From Pseudocercospora fijiensis CIRAD86 (taxonomy: Eukaryota; Ascomycota; Dothideomycetes; Mycosphaerellales; Mycosphaerellaceae): DNA of 64,000 nucleotides. Below the pieces are notes generated by a model. That model searched no databases. It saw nothing but the letters and a program-made list of their open reading frames with translations, and was not told the origin of the DNA. The DNA lies in contig NW_006921533.1 of NCBI RefSeq assembly GCF_000340215.1, forward strand, positions 3,460,273 through 3,524,272. Reading direction: 5' to 3'. The position numbers and the translations under genes were made by a program. Positions 32,017 through 44,678 of the stretch are shown here, piece by piece. Each line of letters opens with the position of its first letter. Within the stretch, counting starts at the first letter, position 1.

Positions 32017-33130
32017 ATGACCGACCGACTGCCGCCTAACCTATTGGCGCTCTTTCAGCCGCGACCGCCGCTGCGGTACATGCCACCGAATGACTACGCG
32101 CCAGAAAATCGCAAAACAGCGACCGTAGATGGCGTCGCCCAGTTCTTGCCTGCGCTCGAGGAGTACAAGGAAGAACACAAAGATGATCCGGTAACGGAGT
32201 CGTGGCTGCAGAAGCGCGACCGTGAGACAATGGAGAAACAGGAAAAGCAGAAATGGCTAGTGGAGGGCGGCTACAAGGAATTTTACAAGCCAAATGAGGA
32301 CGAAAATATCCGGGGCGACGCATTCAAAACACTTTTCATCAGCAGATTACCCTACGATGTTGGCACCAAGGACCTGGAGAAAGAATTTGGTCGATTCGGA
32401 CCCATCGAGAGAATCAGGATCGTGACAGATCGAGGCGAAGGTCCTAAGAAAGGCAAGCCCAGGGGATATGCGTTCATTCTGTTCGAGCGCGAGAAGGACA
32501 TGAAAGGTGCGTCTCTTCCCCATTTTGCGGTGGAAATTTGCTGACATTCTTCCAGCTGCCTACAAGGAAAGCGATGCTCTTTACATCAAGGGTAGGAAAG
32601 TTCTGGTCGATGTTGAAAGAGGTCGGACTGTTGCCGGTTGGCGACCGCGTCGCTTCGGCGGCGGCATGGGTGGTCGACACTACACCAAAGTCTCGGTCAG
32701 GCCGCAAGGCTTCGGCGGAGGCGCTCCACCTGGACCTGGATTTCGCGGCGGCCGGTTTGGCGGCGGTGATTTCCGCGGGCGTGGTGACTTCAGAGGAGGT
32801 CGTGGAGGTGGCCGAGGAGGATTTGGCGGCGGTGGTGGATATGGTGGCCGCGGCGGTCTCGGCTACTCGAACGGTGCTCCTGATGGCGCCCCGTCTGGTC
32901 CTAGAGGTGGATTTGGCGGCGGCTACGGTGGCCGAGGTGGAGGCTACGGTGGCGGCGGCTTCGATGATCGCGGACCCCGTAATGCCAACCATGAACCACT
33001 TCCGCCTCGAGGAGGTCGAGGATATCAAGATCGCGACCGCGATCGTGATCGAGACTACGGCAGTGGTGGTGGACAGAAGCGACCGTACGAAGGTGGGTAC
33101 GACGACTCACGACAGAGGAGGCGCTACTGA
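32017..33130 (+). CDS. SNP1: U1 small nuclear ribonucleoprotein 70 kDa (U1-70K/Snp1)
   Basis: Exons 32017-32506 and 32556-33130 (49-nt intron, GTGCGT...TTCCAG) encode 354 aa. The N-terminus MTDRLPPNLLALFQPRPPLRY is the conserved U1-C-contacting segment. An RRM follows at about residues 105-185 with RNP2 TLFISRLPY and RNP1 RGYAFILFE, and the intron falls just after RNP1. The second exon begins AAYKESDALYIKGRKVLVDVERGRT and WRPRRFGGG, typical of U1-70K, which binds stem-loop I of U1 snRNA for 5' splice-site recognition. The C-terminal half is Gly/Arg-rich (RGG-type repeats), then an RDRDRDRD run and RQRRRY, instead of the long RS domain of animals. The ATG at 32017 is chosen over an in-frame TTG nine bases upstream. 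Confidence 0.95.
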
Positions 33131-35054
33131 GAAAGCGTCTGGCATGGTAAGATCTCCCCTTCTAACCACAATCAATCCCAAGGGTAAGTATACTAATTTG
33201 TGCAGCTCGACTGGAGCAGCAACTCACACCCACAGATCATTCCTGGAGAGGAAAAAAGAATGCTGTGCTTTGCATACCCAGCACGAAGGCACTTCGAAAG
33301 ATTGCGCACATCAGTACGGTGAGTCGGACTACCTCCTGAAGGTAAGGTACCGGCTCGCGCAATCATCACAACAACAATACCATCAATGACACGATGAAAG
33401 ACGCGCAGAGAGCATGGAAAACAGGATTCTGGGAGGCTCCGTTTCTTCTCGCGTGGCTTCTCCCGATGCTTGGGCACGAAGGCCACCATACGCCTTCGAG
33501 GCTGAACAGTCCTCACATTGGTTCATGCTGTACTCGTAGCCTCAGAGGTAGGTTGTAAAATGCATGTACTATTTCTCAAAGTCTGATCGTTGCCGTGTTC
33601 GAAGCCATTTGCAACGATATGCATGCGATATCCCCGGCATCAGAATTTGGAAGCGTATGGTATGTTGGACGAGAAATGTGGTTGCATTCCATGGAGCGCA
33701 GAGTCACAATAGCAGCCAAAACTCCCTATGCATGAACAGATGTGGCAAAGGATAATGGTTTATAAAGGTTGGTGTTTGCTCGCCGTGGTGTGAACACAAG
33801 CCGTTCCACACCTGCATTTGTCGAGCAGAATGGGCAATTCAGTACAAGAGCAAGAGCGAGCACTAGTGATTGATGCCATGAGGCTGCGGACTTCGCAACA
33901 AAAGCAGTCTGCAGGTGCAGTCCGCCTGGCGACTTACACCGTGGCTCGCAGCGTACTAACCACAAAGACTGATTCTAAGGCTCGAGAAAGAGGCAGATCC
34001 GGGGCGTTGCAGATTCCGGCAAACCCTGGAGATGTGCAATACTTCAACTTTCCCAGCGGTGGGATTTTGCTCACTAGGCTCAGCTCCTTCTCGAAGTTTG
34101 CTTGGTTCATGCAAGAAACGCTGGGCCCAATGCTGCTGGAGGAGATGGGGAAGCATGTCGTACTTCTGGATCCCAGGGAGACCGTGTGGTCTTTCTATTT
34201 GAGAGGTCAAGGCCCAGGCTGTCTTTACCTGCATCAGGAGATCACCGCACAGACCTGGAAGGCTTGCAAGCATACCATTCTCTCGACAAGCGGATCAACA
34301 CGTTATTACTGGATCAAGATCGTGCTGCACTTGCAGCATGAGAGCGTGCGCGGAAATGAGAGCAGTGCGCTCTGCAATGCTCGCGAGCCTATGCAAGGAG
34401 AAGAGCATGAGCAGCACGACGGGGCTCGTGATGAAATCCGAGAAGGAAAGAGATGCAGGCGATCCGAGGCAAATAGGCTTGCTACCACAGCTCAGATGCC
34501 TCAGTGCATTGTGCTTTAGCCAGCGTTGGTCGTCTGTCACTGTCACTGTGACCATACAATGCTATGTGGCTGGGCAGAGGTGCTGCTCCGAACAGCTGTA
34601 AAAGCGGAGAATCAGAATAAGGCATAAGAAACGGAAAGTTGATAGCTCTTGTCGATACTCCACTTCCATTGCACCAAGCTCTTCCTTATGGACACAACCG
34701 GCTTTGTGTCTCTAGCGACTGTGCGGCTCTTCTTTCGGCGTCTCTCCGGCATCGTTTGCACGGAAGTGAATAATTAGGTTCCCCTCACTTGGCATTTCTC
34801 CTTGGCAGGCATCATCAACCTGATTTTCATGGAGACTTGTTCCTGCAGAAGTGAGAGGATGCCCTTTGTACGACACATCTTTGCTACAAACGGAAAGAGG
34901 GCGAGCATTGACGGGCCGATGTTGCTCCCTCGTGTGCCATGACCGCAGAAGATCGCGTGCAGGTGCGTCTTGGCCCTCTCCCAATGGTGCATCGATGTGA
35001 CCATACTAAGGTATCATTCACCTGTATAGATAGCCGGCATGTGACTGCGCCGCG
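33131..35054. other. Intergenic with one doubtful frame (33830-34519, plus)
   Basis: A 229-codon plus-strand frame starts with ATG 33830 and contains AGALQIP-like and VVLLDPRETVWSFYLRGQ segments, but no domain, signal peptide or splice support. Overlapping minus frames are equally long. I do not call it a gene. The rest is the U1-70K 3' flank and the alpha-glucosidase promoter. Confidence 0.4.
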
Positions 35055-38000
35055 ATGGCTGTGGGCAACTTCTCCGTTCCACTGTTCAACGACATGTTGC
35101 AGCAGTTTTTTGCTGGAGCTGTCTTTGCAGCATCTGCTTCCGCAAGGGCTTTAATACCCCGACAAGCGACGACTGTATGCCCAGGATACTCCGCCAGCAA
35201 TGTACAGACACACGACTCCGGATTGACGGCATCTTTGTCACTGGCTGGATCAGCGTGCAATTCCTATGGAAAGGACATTGAGCATTTGAAGTTGCTGGTG
35301 AACTACGACTCGACAAATCGTTTGCACGTCAAAATTGAAGACGACCCTTCCGTCGCCTACCAAGTGCCAACTTCCGTCTTTCCAACTCCACATGCCTCTT
35401 CCTCAGTCCCTGCAGACGAGTCTGCACTTCAATTTGACTGGACAGACACTCCATTCACATTCTCCGTCAAGAGACGCAGCAATGGCGAAGTCTTATTCGA
35501 CTCCTCGGCAGCACCTCTAATCTTCCAAGATCAATATCTCCGTCTGCGGACCAGTCTTCCTGCGAATCCCAATCTATATGGACTTGGCGAGCACTCGGAC
35601 AACTTCCGGCTCGATACCACCAATAACACGCGCACTCTCTGGAGCCGAGATTCCTACGGCATTCCAGCAGGCACAAATCTGTACGGAAACCACCCAGTAT
35701 ACTTTGATCACCGTGGCGCAGACGGAACGCATGGAGTCTTCCTGCTGTCCAGCTCTGGCATGGACGTAAAAATTGACGTGACCGAGACCGGCGAGCAATT
35801 CCTTGAGTACAACCTCATGTCTGGCATTCTAGACCTGTATTTTGTAGCAGGTCCATCCCCGATAGAAGTGAGCAAGCAGTACGCGGAGATATCCGGGTTT
35901 TCAGCAATGATGCCCTACTGGGGATTCGGCTTCCACCAATGCCGTTATGGCTACAGAGACTTCTATGCCATCGCAGAAGTGATCGCCAACTACTCCACTG
36001 CTAACATCCCTCTCGAAACGATGTGGACGGACATCGACTACATGTACGAGCGCTACATCATGACTACAGACCCCGATCGTTTCTCACTCCCGAGAGTACG
36101 AGACATTGTCAACTACCTTCACGAGCACGACCAGCATTACATTGTCATGGTGGATCCAGCAGTGGCGTATCAGGAGAAGAAATATGACGATCTGCCTTAC
36201 GAGACATTCTTGACTGGCCAAGACAACGGCTACTTTTTACAGAAGGATGGAACTACTTACAAGGGTGTAGTCTGGCCTGGTGTCACCGCTTTCCCTGATT
36301 GGTTTCATCCAGACGTCCAAGAATACTGGGACAAGGAATTCATCAACTTCTTCAGCGCCGAGACTGGTGTGGACATTGACGCACTCTGGATTGACATGAA
36401 CGAAGCTGCCAACTTCAATTATTTTGGAGACAACCCAGAGGAGACTCAGGAGGAAAGGGGCTTCCCGCCTACTCGACCAGCTTTGCGGTCTCAGCCGAGA
36501 CCTATTCCAGGTTGTAAGTGAATTCATATTTCCTACTGATGGTGGCAAAGTGCCCGGTAGAAGACAGGTGCTAACAAGTGCTTCCTGTCATAGTCGGCCC
36601 CGAGTTTCAGCCTGGTGCGCAGCCATACCCACCTGATGATTATGCCTACGCTCCACCATGGCTAGCTCCAGACAGTAACCCGGGCGAGAACAAAGTAAAG
36701 CGATCCGCCAAGACTCCAGCTGCCACTCCGAAGCGACAGGCGACAACTTCACCTAGTGGAGCCAACGTGATCGGATACCCCAATCGCAATTATCTTTCCC
36801 CTCCTTACCAGATCGACAACGAGAACACATACGAGGACTACGGGGGTCCTTCAAATTTCACACTTGACACGGATATTGTCCATTACGATGGCCATGTCGA
36901 GCTCGACGTGCACAATCTTTATGGTACCATGATGAGTGAAGCATCGCGTCACGCAATGCTGGCTCGTCGACCGGAGCGGCGTCCTTTGGTCATCACTCGT
37001 TCCACATTCGCTGGCGCTGGCCGCAGTGTTGGCAAGTGGCTTGGAGACAATCTCTCCACATGGGAGCTGTACCGGAACTCCATCCAGGGAATGCTGAACT
37101 TCGCAAGCATTTTCCAGGTGCCGATGGTTGGGAGTGATATCTGTGGCTTTGGCGCAAACACGACCGAGACCTTGTGTGCTCGCTGGGCTACACTTGGCGC
37201 TTTCTATCCTTTCATGCGCAATCACAATGGCGACACTTCGATCCCGCAGGAGTTCTATCTGTAAGTCATGCCTGAACTGGAACTTATCAATTGATTTTGT
37301 CCTAATGCTGTGTCTAGCTGGGAGACCGTCGCAGAAGCCGCTCGCGGTGCTCTTGACATTCGATACCGATTGCTAGACTACATCTACACTGCCATGCACA
37401 AACAGTCACAGGACGGATCCCCATTACTCAATCCACTCTTCTATCTTTACCCAGAGGACAAGAACACATTCGGAGTCGAGCTCCAATTCTTCTACGGCGA
37501 TTCCCTGCTGGTGTCTCCCGTGACCGAAGAGAACAAAACGAGCGTGACCATATACCTGCCCGAAGACCGTTTCTACAACTGGGGAACCTGGGACACCGTG
37601 GAAGGTACAGGGGCCAACATCACGTTGGAAAATATTGGCTTCACTGAAATTCCACTCATGGTCAAGGGTGGCTCATGTATCCCGGTGAGGAAGTCATCCG
37701 GATACACCACCACAGAGACCCGCAAACAGCCATTCGACATCATCGTGGCACCTGGCAAAGACGGCAAAGCTAGCGGTTCGCTTTACCTCGATGACGGCGA
37801 CAGCGTGGAGCAAACTGCAACTTCGGAAATCACGTTCACCTATGAGAACGGTGTGCTGGATATTGGCGGCACGTTCGGGTACACGGCTGAGGATAATCGT
37901 ATAGCCTCGGTCACTGTGTTAGCCGTCCAAGCGAAAGGCGGGCGACCTTCGTGGAGGAGGCGAGGTCAAGGCTGGAAGGAATGTCGTCAGAATAACTGGT

Positions 38001-38077
38001 CTCACGACGGCGAGCGCGGTGTGACGACGGTTGATATCAATCAGCCTCTTGATGGAGAGCTTTCTGTGAGCCTATAG
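35055..38077 (+). CDS. Secreted GH31 alpha-glucosidase
   Basis: Exons 35055-36513, 36594-37260 and 37318-38077, with introns of 80 and 57 nt (GTAAGT donors), give 961 aa. From the first ATG there are 13 extra residues before [17 protein letters not shown], and that internal Met (35094) gives the better signal peptide. The N-terminal galactose-mutarotase-like domain shows [13 protein letters not shown]. The (beta/alpha)8 barrel shows [22 protein letters not shown] and the nucleophile in [11 protein letters not shown] (Asp near residue 446). The acid/base Asp is in GKWLGDN and the later conserved block in [10 protein letters not shown]. Maltase-type GH31 enzymes release glucose from alpha-1,4-linked oligosaccharides. 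A basic, KR-containing insert follows exon 1 ([20 protein letters not shown], then KRQATT), a possible processing site. The gene converges on MTC6, 237 bp apart. Confidence 0.93.
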
Positions 38078-38314
38078 CGATTGACTAGATCATGAACTTT
38101 TATGTGAAGTAACCGAATTGCACACTCACTGAATCTGAAACTGGCCACACTGAGGCCGAGTACAATTCGCAGAGACGAAATGCCTTGATCAGCCCATCCT
38201 TTCCGGAAAGTCGTGCAAGGGGTTAGTTACATGCTCATACTCTGAGGCTCAAGTTTGGGATTATTTCTGCCTTTGGTCGGAAAGTATCTTCTTGCAGGAG
38301 AAATAGGTACACCG

Positions 38315-40291
38315 CTAAGACGGAACACCCTCATAATCCCAACCATCATCGCCCCTTCGTCGCCTTCTCTTTGCGGTTTGTCTATTCCCTGCACATTTTA
38401 CACAAATGGTGAGGACTGTCAATACCAAGACAATGATTCCCCCAACAACAGGAACCACAATCGTTCTCGTTTCCTGCCCAGGAGGTCCCTCATACGGACA
38501 AGAAGTATTTTGTCCCACGACCCAGCACGCGGCCACGTCCAGATCGTTGAAATTCAGCCACAGCAGTGGTTTATCATCATCGTCGGAATACTGAGAGCGA
38601 TAAGTCTGCCATGTATAGAGGAGGTGGGCATTCTCCAGAGCCGTTCGCGGTGCGTCAAATGCCTGATTGTCGTCGCAGCCTAGCTCGACTCTGTCATACG
38701 GCGCATCTGCTTCGCTGATTGCCCATTTGTACGGCTCATTTCCGATGCGACACGCGGCATATCGTGATACACCGCAATCAGCAGCCTCCCAGAATCCTGA
38801 GCTGGAATTTAGAGCTGCGCAGCGGTAGTTATTGTAATCGTCAAGGGCTGAGGCGTTGATGGGCTGGCCGGACGCCCATGACCATATGCTAGACTCTGCA
38901 AAAGCTTGGTATGGCCTGAAGTCTCTGTCGGCAGTAATGTTGTTCAATGTATAATTGAGGACCGGAGAGATGCCACAGCGGACTATATCTTGTCCTTGCT
39001 GAACAATGTAGCCAAGCTGTTGCGGAAGTGCATCAGTGTTATTGCCCAAAGGCGACACGGCCCAAGAGGAATTGGCATTTCCGATAGAGGTAGAAGCGGC
39101 AGCAAAGAAGCAACCACTCGTAACATTTCCATCGGCTGCCAGCGTTACGTCTCGCGCAGATTCCAGAAAACCCTGCGGAAACATGAGAACTTCATCGGCT
39201 GCGAAGTTGTAGTTCTGCATCTGTGGATCGACATCTCCAAACCCGACAAGCACTCGTTTAGCCTGGGACAGCTCAACGTAACTCTCGCTCGGCCATCCAT
39301 CGGGTGTCGATATGGTGCTGCCCGTGTTGTTCACCTCAAAGAACGCGGCATCTGGCTGGTATTCGGGAGGGACAGCGAACCAGCTCCGGCTACCATTAAG
39401 ATTTGCTCTTTGACTCAGCAGGTCGGAGAAGGGATAAGTGTACACCGACATATTGCTTGAGATGATCGAGCTCAGCAATGAGCTACCTTGGGGAAGTTGA
39501 TCGTCGCCAGGCTGCTCTGCGCTGCCAGTTGGATCTGACGAAGGAGAGGCAGCATGTAAATTCAGGACTAGTGCCAGGGTGGTAGCATTCAAATCTGTTT
39601 CAGTACTCGCCAGATGAGCCGAGACAATGCTCACGAAGAGTGCGAAGTCTACGGTGGGAGAGCATAGGTAGGGACCTGCTTGCAGGAGGACGGCATCATT
39701 GTCGGAGCTTTGGGGAGAGCCTGGACGAGAGCCTGTCGCCAAAGTCGTGGTAGATGGATTTGCGCTGAGAGTTGCCGTCGTCACTGCTGAGCTGGTCACA
39801 GTGCTAGCTGCCGCGGAGGGAAGTGACAATGTGTCCGTAGCCTGTCGCGGGGCGGGCTCCATATACGATGCGGCTTTTGGGCCAGTGATTATGCCATTCG
39901 AAAGGCTTGTTGCCGTGTTCACAGGCGTCGCTGCTGTGCTGACTGAGGTGGTGAAGGCACCGCCGGCGCCTCCCAGTTGGACGGGGCAGAGAGACCAGCG
40001 ATTGCGGCTAGCATCCCAATAGACATCTGCATCGAGCCTTCTGTATCCGGCTACCAGGAGGTTCGAAAGGCACTTTGCAGCTGCAACATCTTCGTAGCGC
40101 TTGGCGGCAAAACATGCTGCTGTGGTGGCGACGCCGGCATACGTGACGAAGTTCAAAGGGACTTGGAGGCCTACATCGCGTTGCGACTGCACATGGTCGT
40201 CAGCTCCATACGCGCGCATACCCGCATACCGGCCCCGGGAGAAGATTACGCACAAGATAGCGCACGAATTGAGTGGTGGTCGATATGTCAT
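38315..40291 (-). CDS. MTC6: Maintenance of telomere capping protein 6 (Mtc6)
   Basis: A single 658-aa exon. The N-terminal region has QRDVGLQVPLNFVTYAGVAT and LSNLLVAGYRRLDADVYWD, the conserved start of the fungal Mtc6 family. Ser/Thr-rich low complexity fills residues 115-200. A cysteine- and glycosylation-rich luminal part follows (many N-x-S/T sites, for example NYTLNNIT and NASAL). One transmembrane helix lies near the C-terminus (IVVPVVGGIIVLVLTVLTIC), then a basic tail (KRRRRRGDDG). Mtc6 is a type I membrane protein named from a yeast telomere-capping screen, and its biochemical role is not established. The first 25 residues from the ATG at 40291 make a weak signal peptide, so the real start could lie in an unseen upstream exon. 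Confidence 0.85.
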   Translation of the reverse strand: MTYRPPLNSCAILCVIFSRGRYAGMRAYGADDHVQSQRDVGLQVPLNFVTYAGVATTAACFAAKRYEDVAAAKCLSNLLVAGYRRLDADVYWDASRNRWSLCPVQLGGAGGAFTTSVSTAATPVNTATSLSNGIITGPKAASYMEPAPRQATDTLSLPSAAASTVTSSAVTTATLSANPSTTTLATGSRPGSPQSSDNDAVLLQAGPYLCSPTVDFALFVSIVSAHLASTETDLNATTLALVLNLHAASPSSDPTGSAEQPGDDQLPQGSSLLSSIISSNMSVYTYPFSDLLSQRANLNGSRSWFAVPPEYQPDAAFFEVNNTGSTISTPDGWPSESYVELSQAKRVLVGFGDVDPQMQNYNFAADEVLMFPQGFLESARDVTLAADGNVTSGCFFAAASTSIGNANSSWAVSPLGNNTDALPQQLGYIVQQGQDIVRCGISPVLNYTLNNITADRDFRPYQAFAESSIWSWASGQPINASALDDYNNYRCAALNSSSGFWEAADCGVSRYAACRIGNEPYKWAISEADAPYDRVELGCDDNQAFDAPRTALENAHLLYTWQTYRSQYSDDDDKPLLWLNFNDLDVAACWVVGQNTSCPYEGPPGQETRTIVVPVVGGIIVLVLTVLTICVKCAGNRQTAKRRRRRGDDGWDYEGVPS

Positions 40292-40825
40292 CGGGGGCGT
40301 AGAGCAGCGACATGACCTGGGTCGTCGCCAAGAGGAGGTTTTGCTTTATTGCAAGAATGCATCATACATGACACAGCACGGCACGAGAATCGAAGGTGCC
40401 GCGACCGGGAGAGGAGTCATAAGATGGATGGCAGAGTAATAAAGATGTCGATGGCAAAGCAGGAGGACGCTCGTCTGGCCTGCCTTGGCTGCAAACCTGG
40501 CAGCCGCTTCGGCATCATCCGGAACACCCTGTCCTCTTCTTTCCATTTTCTCCACGCACTTTCACGCCTCTCCCCAGTTCTGTACACGAGCCTCCGATGC
40601 ACGATAAACAACCACGATGATGATGATGGCACCGCCGGGGTCAAGCGACGTATCACGTCAGCGCACGTCTCGAACCGGTATCACAACAGATTCGGCGTGC
40701 TGCAATTTCCCTTGCATCCTGTCGACGACTCTGGGCGTTTGGGCCGACCGAAACGAGCGAAATGCCGCCGTTCCAGCTACCGGTTTAGGCGTGCAAGCCC
40801 CTGAACCAAGCCTTGCGGCGTTTGA
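40292..40825. other. Intergenic / MTC6 upstream region
   Basis: 534 bp between MTC6 and the MULE insertion. No gene is supported. Confidence 0.55.
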
Positions 40826-40835
40826 CCGTTTACCG
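40826..40835 (+). repeat. MULE target-site duplication, left (CCGTTTACCG)
   Basis: The same ten bases recur at 44679-44688 just outside the other terminus. A 9-11 bp duplication is usual for Mutator-like elements. The precise edge may shift by one base. Confidence 0.82.
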
Positions 40836-40841
40836 GGAGGC

Positions 40842-40870
40842 GTATAAAGTCCCATACTAGCGTCCGAGCG
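40842..40870 (+). repeat. MULE left terminal inverted repeat
   Basis: 29 bp starting GTATAAAGTCCC. It matches the inverted right end except at base 19 (G versus C). Confidence 0.9.
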
Positions 40871-41299
40871 CCTGACCCACTGTAAGCCAGGGCCGTAGAC
40901 CTTGCAGAGCGGCGGTCGGTGTAGATTGTATACGCTTCCGCTCCGGCGCGTCTACGCGCCGGTCTTTGTTTGGGTTATTGTTTTCTACCTCGCTATCGTA
41001 TCTTACTATCGCTGTTTTAACTATTCTGCTATCGTTTCTATCTCTTCTATTATTTAAATTATGCCTTTAATCTCTTCTAATACTATATTAATTGCTAACT
41101 ACCTCGGAGGAGGTAGGGATAGTATACTAGTATCGTAGGTATAGGGTAACTTCGCGCTAGGTATAAGATTACGATAAGAGCGGAGTACGGTCGGAACGCT
41201 AACTTTTCGATAAAAAAGAAAAAAGGGGACGATTCGGTTAATTCTAGTAATAAAAACGCGTTAGTTTCCTTAGACTATCGCCGCCCTCGAAAGTCTTAA

Positions 41300-44116
41300 G
41301 TTCTAGTAAAGCTAGACTCGTACTACGTATCCTTACTATATATCGATAACCTCTATAAGTAGCGCGAACGAGCTATTCTATACGGCTTCGACGACTCGTT
41401 TAAGGTACTAGCGAAGTAATAGTACGCGTTATTACTATATATTAATAATATATAAACGAAGAATAAGGACTATATCGAGAAGAGTAGGTTAGAAACGACG
41501 CGTTATATTTGCCGCTTTCGTAAATAACCGCACTAGAAGTCGGATAGGACTAAAGGGTATAGTACGCGGCGCTTTAATAAGAAGATTAAACGCGCGTAAG
41601 GTTGTCCTATAACTATAAAGATATATACTATATATAGTAAAGAAGATAAGGAGTCTAGTAAGCCGGAGATTATCGCGTATCGAGTTTAGCGGATAAGCCG
41701 CGAGGATTACTCGGATTACTACTAACTCGATAACTTTAACCTCTTCCGCCGGTATAGTACTTTATTAACTACTATAGGGCACAAGGTATGCTATAGATAT
41801 AAGCTAAGTGCGGTATAGAAGACACTAAAGGCTTAGTACGACCTAGTAGCGAACGCGCTATTTAAAGCCGCTAGCGGCAATTTTATAATAAAATACGACG
41901 TACTAAATTCTAGTCGCGCCTTCCGGAAGGTATATAAGGATAGAAGGCTCGGCGGCGCGTCGCTAGTATAGCAAATATAGAAAGAAGATATATTCGAGTA
42001 GTATTAATAAGGTTAGTTAATCTTATTGTTATTATTAAGGTTAGACGTAAAGTCGATAGAATAGCTATACGGACCGTCGCGTCCGCGTATCCGGACTCCG
42101 ATTAACTAATAGATTAACGCATAATCCCGCTTAGCTTATCTAGTCCCTCGAGGAAGCTATTAGACTCGATTGCTAGCGAATTCTCGATATAAAAGCTAGA
42201 ATTTTAAAGATTCTCGAAATCTTTAAAGTTCTTCGCTTAAAGCGGTAGCGCCGTAGAGCCTTAGCTTCGAGCTAATAAGATAATTTAGGAGCCCCGGCAC
42301 AAGCTCGGTCCGGCTTCTAGCGCGCCTTAGTAAGCCCGAACCCTAAATCTTAGAATTCTTGTTTGTTTTAATTCTAGTTTTTAATTATAACAACTGCTAA
42401 TACATTATTATAGAAGGGCTATTTTACGAGAACATAGAGGCCGTACGCTAAATTAATAAAGAGACTACCTACGGCGTCGTATATGCTAGCAAAACTAGTA
42501 TAGAACTGCTAAAAGCCTATCGTACGATCGCGTTTATAGACGCGACGTATAAGACTAATTACCTTAGTTAGTTCCTTTACACTATTATAGTAAAGGACAA
42601 ATATAGCATTTCTCGTATAGCGGCATATATGCTTTTACCTACTAACGATAGCGATATTGTAGCGGAGTTTTTGCGTACTATAAGCAGGTAGATAGGCGGT
42701 ATTTAGGTACCTAAATTCCTCCTTATAGACGACTTAGCGGCCGAGCGACGCGCTATTCGTATAGCATTTCCGACGACAATATACCTTCTATACTACGTCT
42801 ACGTTTAGCGCACTATCGATAGACGCTTTAGCGCGAAAATCTACTAAGAGATACGTAGACACCTTCGCGCCGCCGTTGTTTATCGCTACTTACTTAAAGG
42901 CGCGAAAGAGTCGCTCTAAGCCGCTATCGATAACCTCCCTCGAAACAGCGATTACGAGTTAAACTATACCTATTTAGTATAAGACTTCGGTAGCGATATT
43001 CGCCTATAGGCAAACTACTATCGCGTCTATAACGTGCCTACTATCGTTAGACAATATAAGGATACTAATATAAATAAGAGCTTTTACGCGTATCTTAAAA
43101 TAGACGGCAATAAGTCGCTAATAGCGACTAACTTTATACTAAAGGGCGTAGCGATATATATAATATAAGAGAGCGAGCTTAGAGACCTTCGGTCGGATAT
43201 TGCTAGTAAGTATTAGGCATTAAATATATACCTACTTGCGTATAGCGACGACGACGAGCTCTAGACCTAGCTTCTACGCCTTCTATAGCCTATTTAGCGC
43301 AAGATTAGTACTAAGATTAATCGCGTTCTCGACAAGTCCGTATACTAAGACTTAAAGCCGTTATTAACTAAAGAGGCAGGCGCGCTTACCTACGACTATA
43401 AATTCTTCCGCTAATATCGTATCCTTTGCGCTAACCTCTAGTATTATTACCTTATACTTAAACGCGTTATTATTAAGGATTATTACTAGTAACAATAGGT
43501 TAATATATTCGCTAGACGCGCTCTTAAGGTCTATAAAGAAGACGCTTCTAAGTTAACGGCGGTGCAAGAAGACGCTACTACTAAGGCGGTAGCGGCGTAC
43601 GCGCCTACCTATCGATTAAACGTCTGCAAGGTACTTGCTAATACGTACGAGTTAATTTTCTAACTTAAGCGCTTATACGACTAACAAGGTATAGACGAGA
43701 GCGATAAGCAACGTAAGGTTATTATCTCGAAGATGCTAATAGTCTTCTATAAGAGCGGCGATAATATTAGGAAGGGCTTTACTAAGCTAGTCCTTACTTA
43801 CTTTAAGACTATATATCCGGACGCTATTCTCGCACTAACAAAAGCGCCGCCGAAGCTATTATAAGCGCTATTGCTAAGCGATATTATATCGAGCTATTAC
43901 TATCTAAAAGCGACTAACGATATAGCGCTACCGCTAAAGAAGCGGAAGGGTAAGAGCGTAGATACTATAAGTAAAAAGAGGTCGAAGAAACAAGTAGAGA
44001 AGTTATATATACCTAACCGAACACTAGCGGCGTTAGTTCTACTAAATCTTAGTAAAAAAGCGGCGTTAGTAGTTCTAGGCGGTACCGACGCGTTCTCTAC
44101 GCGTTTTCCTTTATAA
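41300..44116 (+). pseudogene. MULE transposase relic
   Basis: Readable landmarks: an N-terminal DNA-binding-like region around 41340-41780 (YGFDDSFKVLAK, then YICRFRK); a first catalytic block with FIDATYKTN near 42535-42560 followed by LLPTNDSDIVAEFLRTI near 42630-42690; a second block LLIDDLAAERRAIRIAFP near 42718-42775 followed by YLLYYVYV, where relatives have a Cys/Trp-His motif; and a C-terminal KKRKGKSVDTISKKRSKKQ at about 43935-43995. A clean frame survives only at 43871-44116 (it starts with TTG, not ATG). Stops stand where Trp and Gln are expected. No functional transposase can be made. Confidence 0.8.
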
Positions 44117-44645
44117 GCCGCTACGGAGGTAACTTATAGCTATTAAATGCCTTCGTCGACTCTGCTAGCGCTATATAGCTACTTTCCTTACTAAAATAAG
44201 TAGTAGAGTAACAATCCGAGTATAATATAGGTCTATAGTAGTATGCCTTATATACCGCCGCCCTCTAATATATATTACTACTATTAATTTGTTAATAATC
44301 GCTAACAATACCTTACTTTTTGCTATACCGCTGTTTTGCTAACAAACTTTAGCTTTATTTTTAGTAATATACTTAGTATCTATTAGTAGAGATACGAGGG
44401 TCGTTAAAATCTATTAAAATAGTGCGAAATCTATTAAATTGCGACCGTACGACCTCTTATTCGCGATATTTAGTATACTAGCGGAAATCGCACTACTACT
44501 ACTACTACTACTACCGTCGACCTAGTAACCGCGACGCGCGGCGACTACGAGATTACGTTTTCTATAGTTACGTACACTACGGAGCGGACTTCTATATCTT
44601 ACCGAGTCCGCTGCGGCAGGCCGAGCTTATTCTTAGTACAAGCGA

Positions 44646-44674
44646 CGCTCGGACGGTAGTATGGGACTTTATAC
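44646..44674 (-). repeat. MULE right terminal inverted repeat
   Basis: Inverted copy of 40842-40870 with one mismatch. Confidence 0.9.
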
Positions 44675-44678
44675 GGGC

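Larger units (their letters stand above)
40836..44678 (+). mobile_element. RIP-degraded Mutator-like DNA transposon (MULE), about 3.8 kb
   Basis: Terminal inverted repeats of 29 bp (left 40842-40870, right 44646-44674 inverted) share GTATAAAGTCCCATACTA and CGTCCGAGCG with one mismatch between them. The element is flanked by a 10-bp direct repeat. Inside, the plus strand has a MULE transposase relic. AT content is high, nearly all frames are broken by TAG/TAA, and CG dinucleotides are kept, as after RIP. Confidence 0.88.

Noticed and set aside
33830..34519. 229-codon plus-strand open frame
   Set aside because: No domain, no signal peptide, no splice or promoter support, and similarly long antisense frames overlap it.
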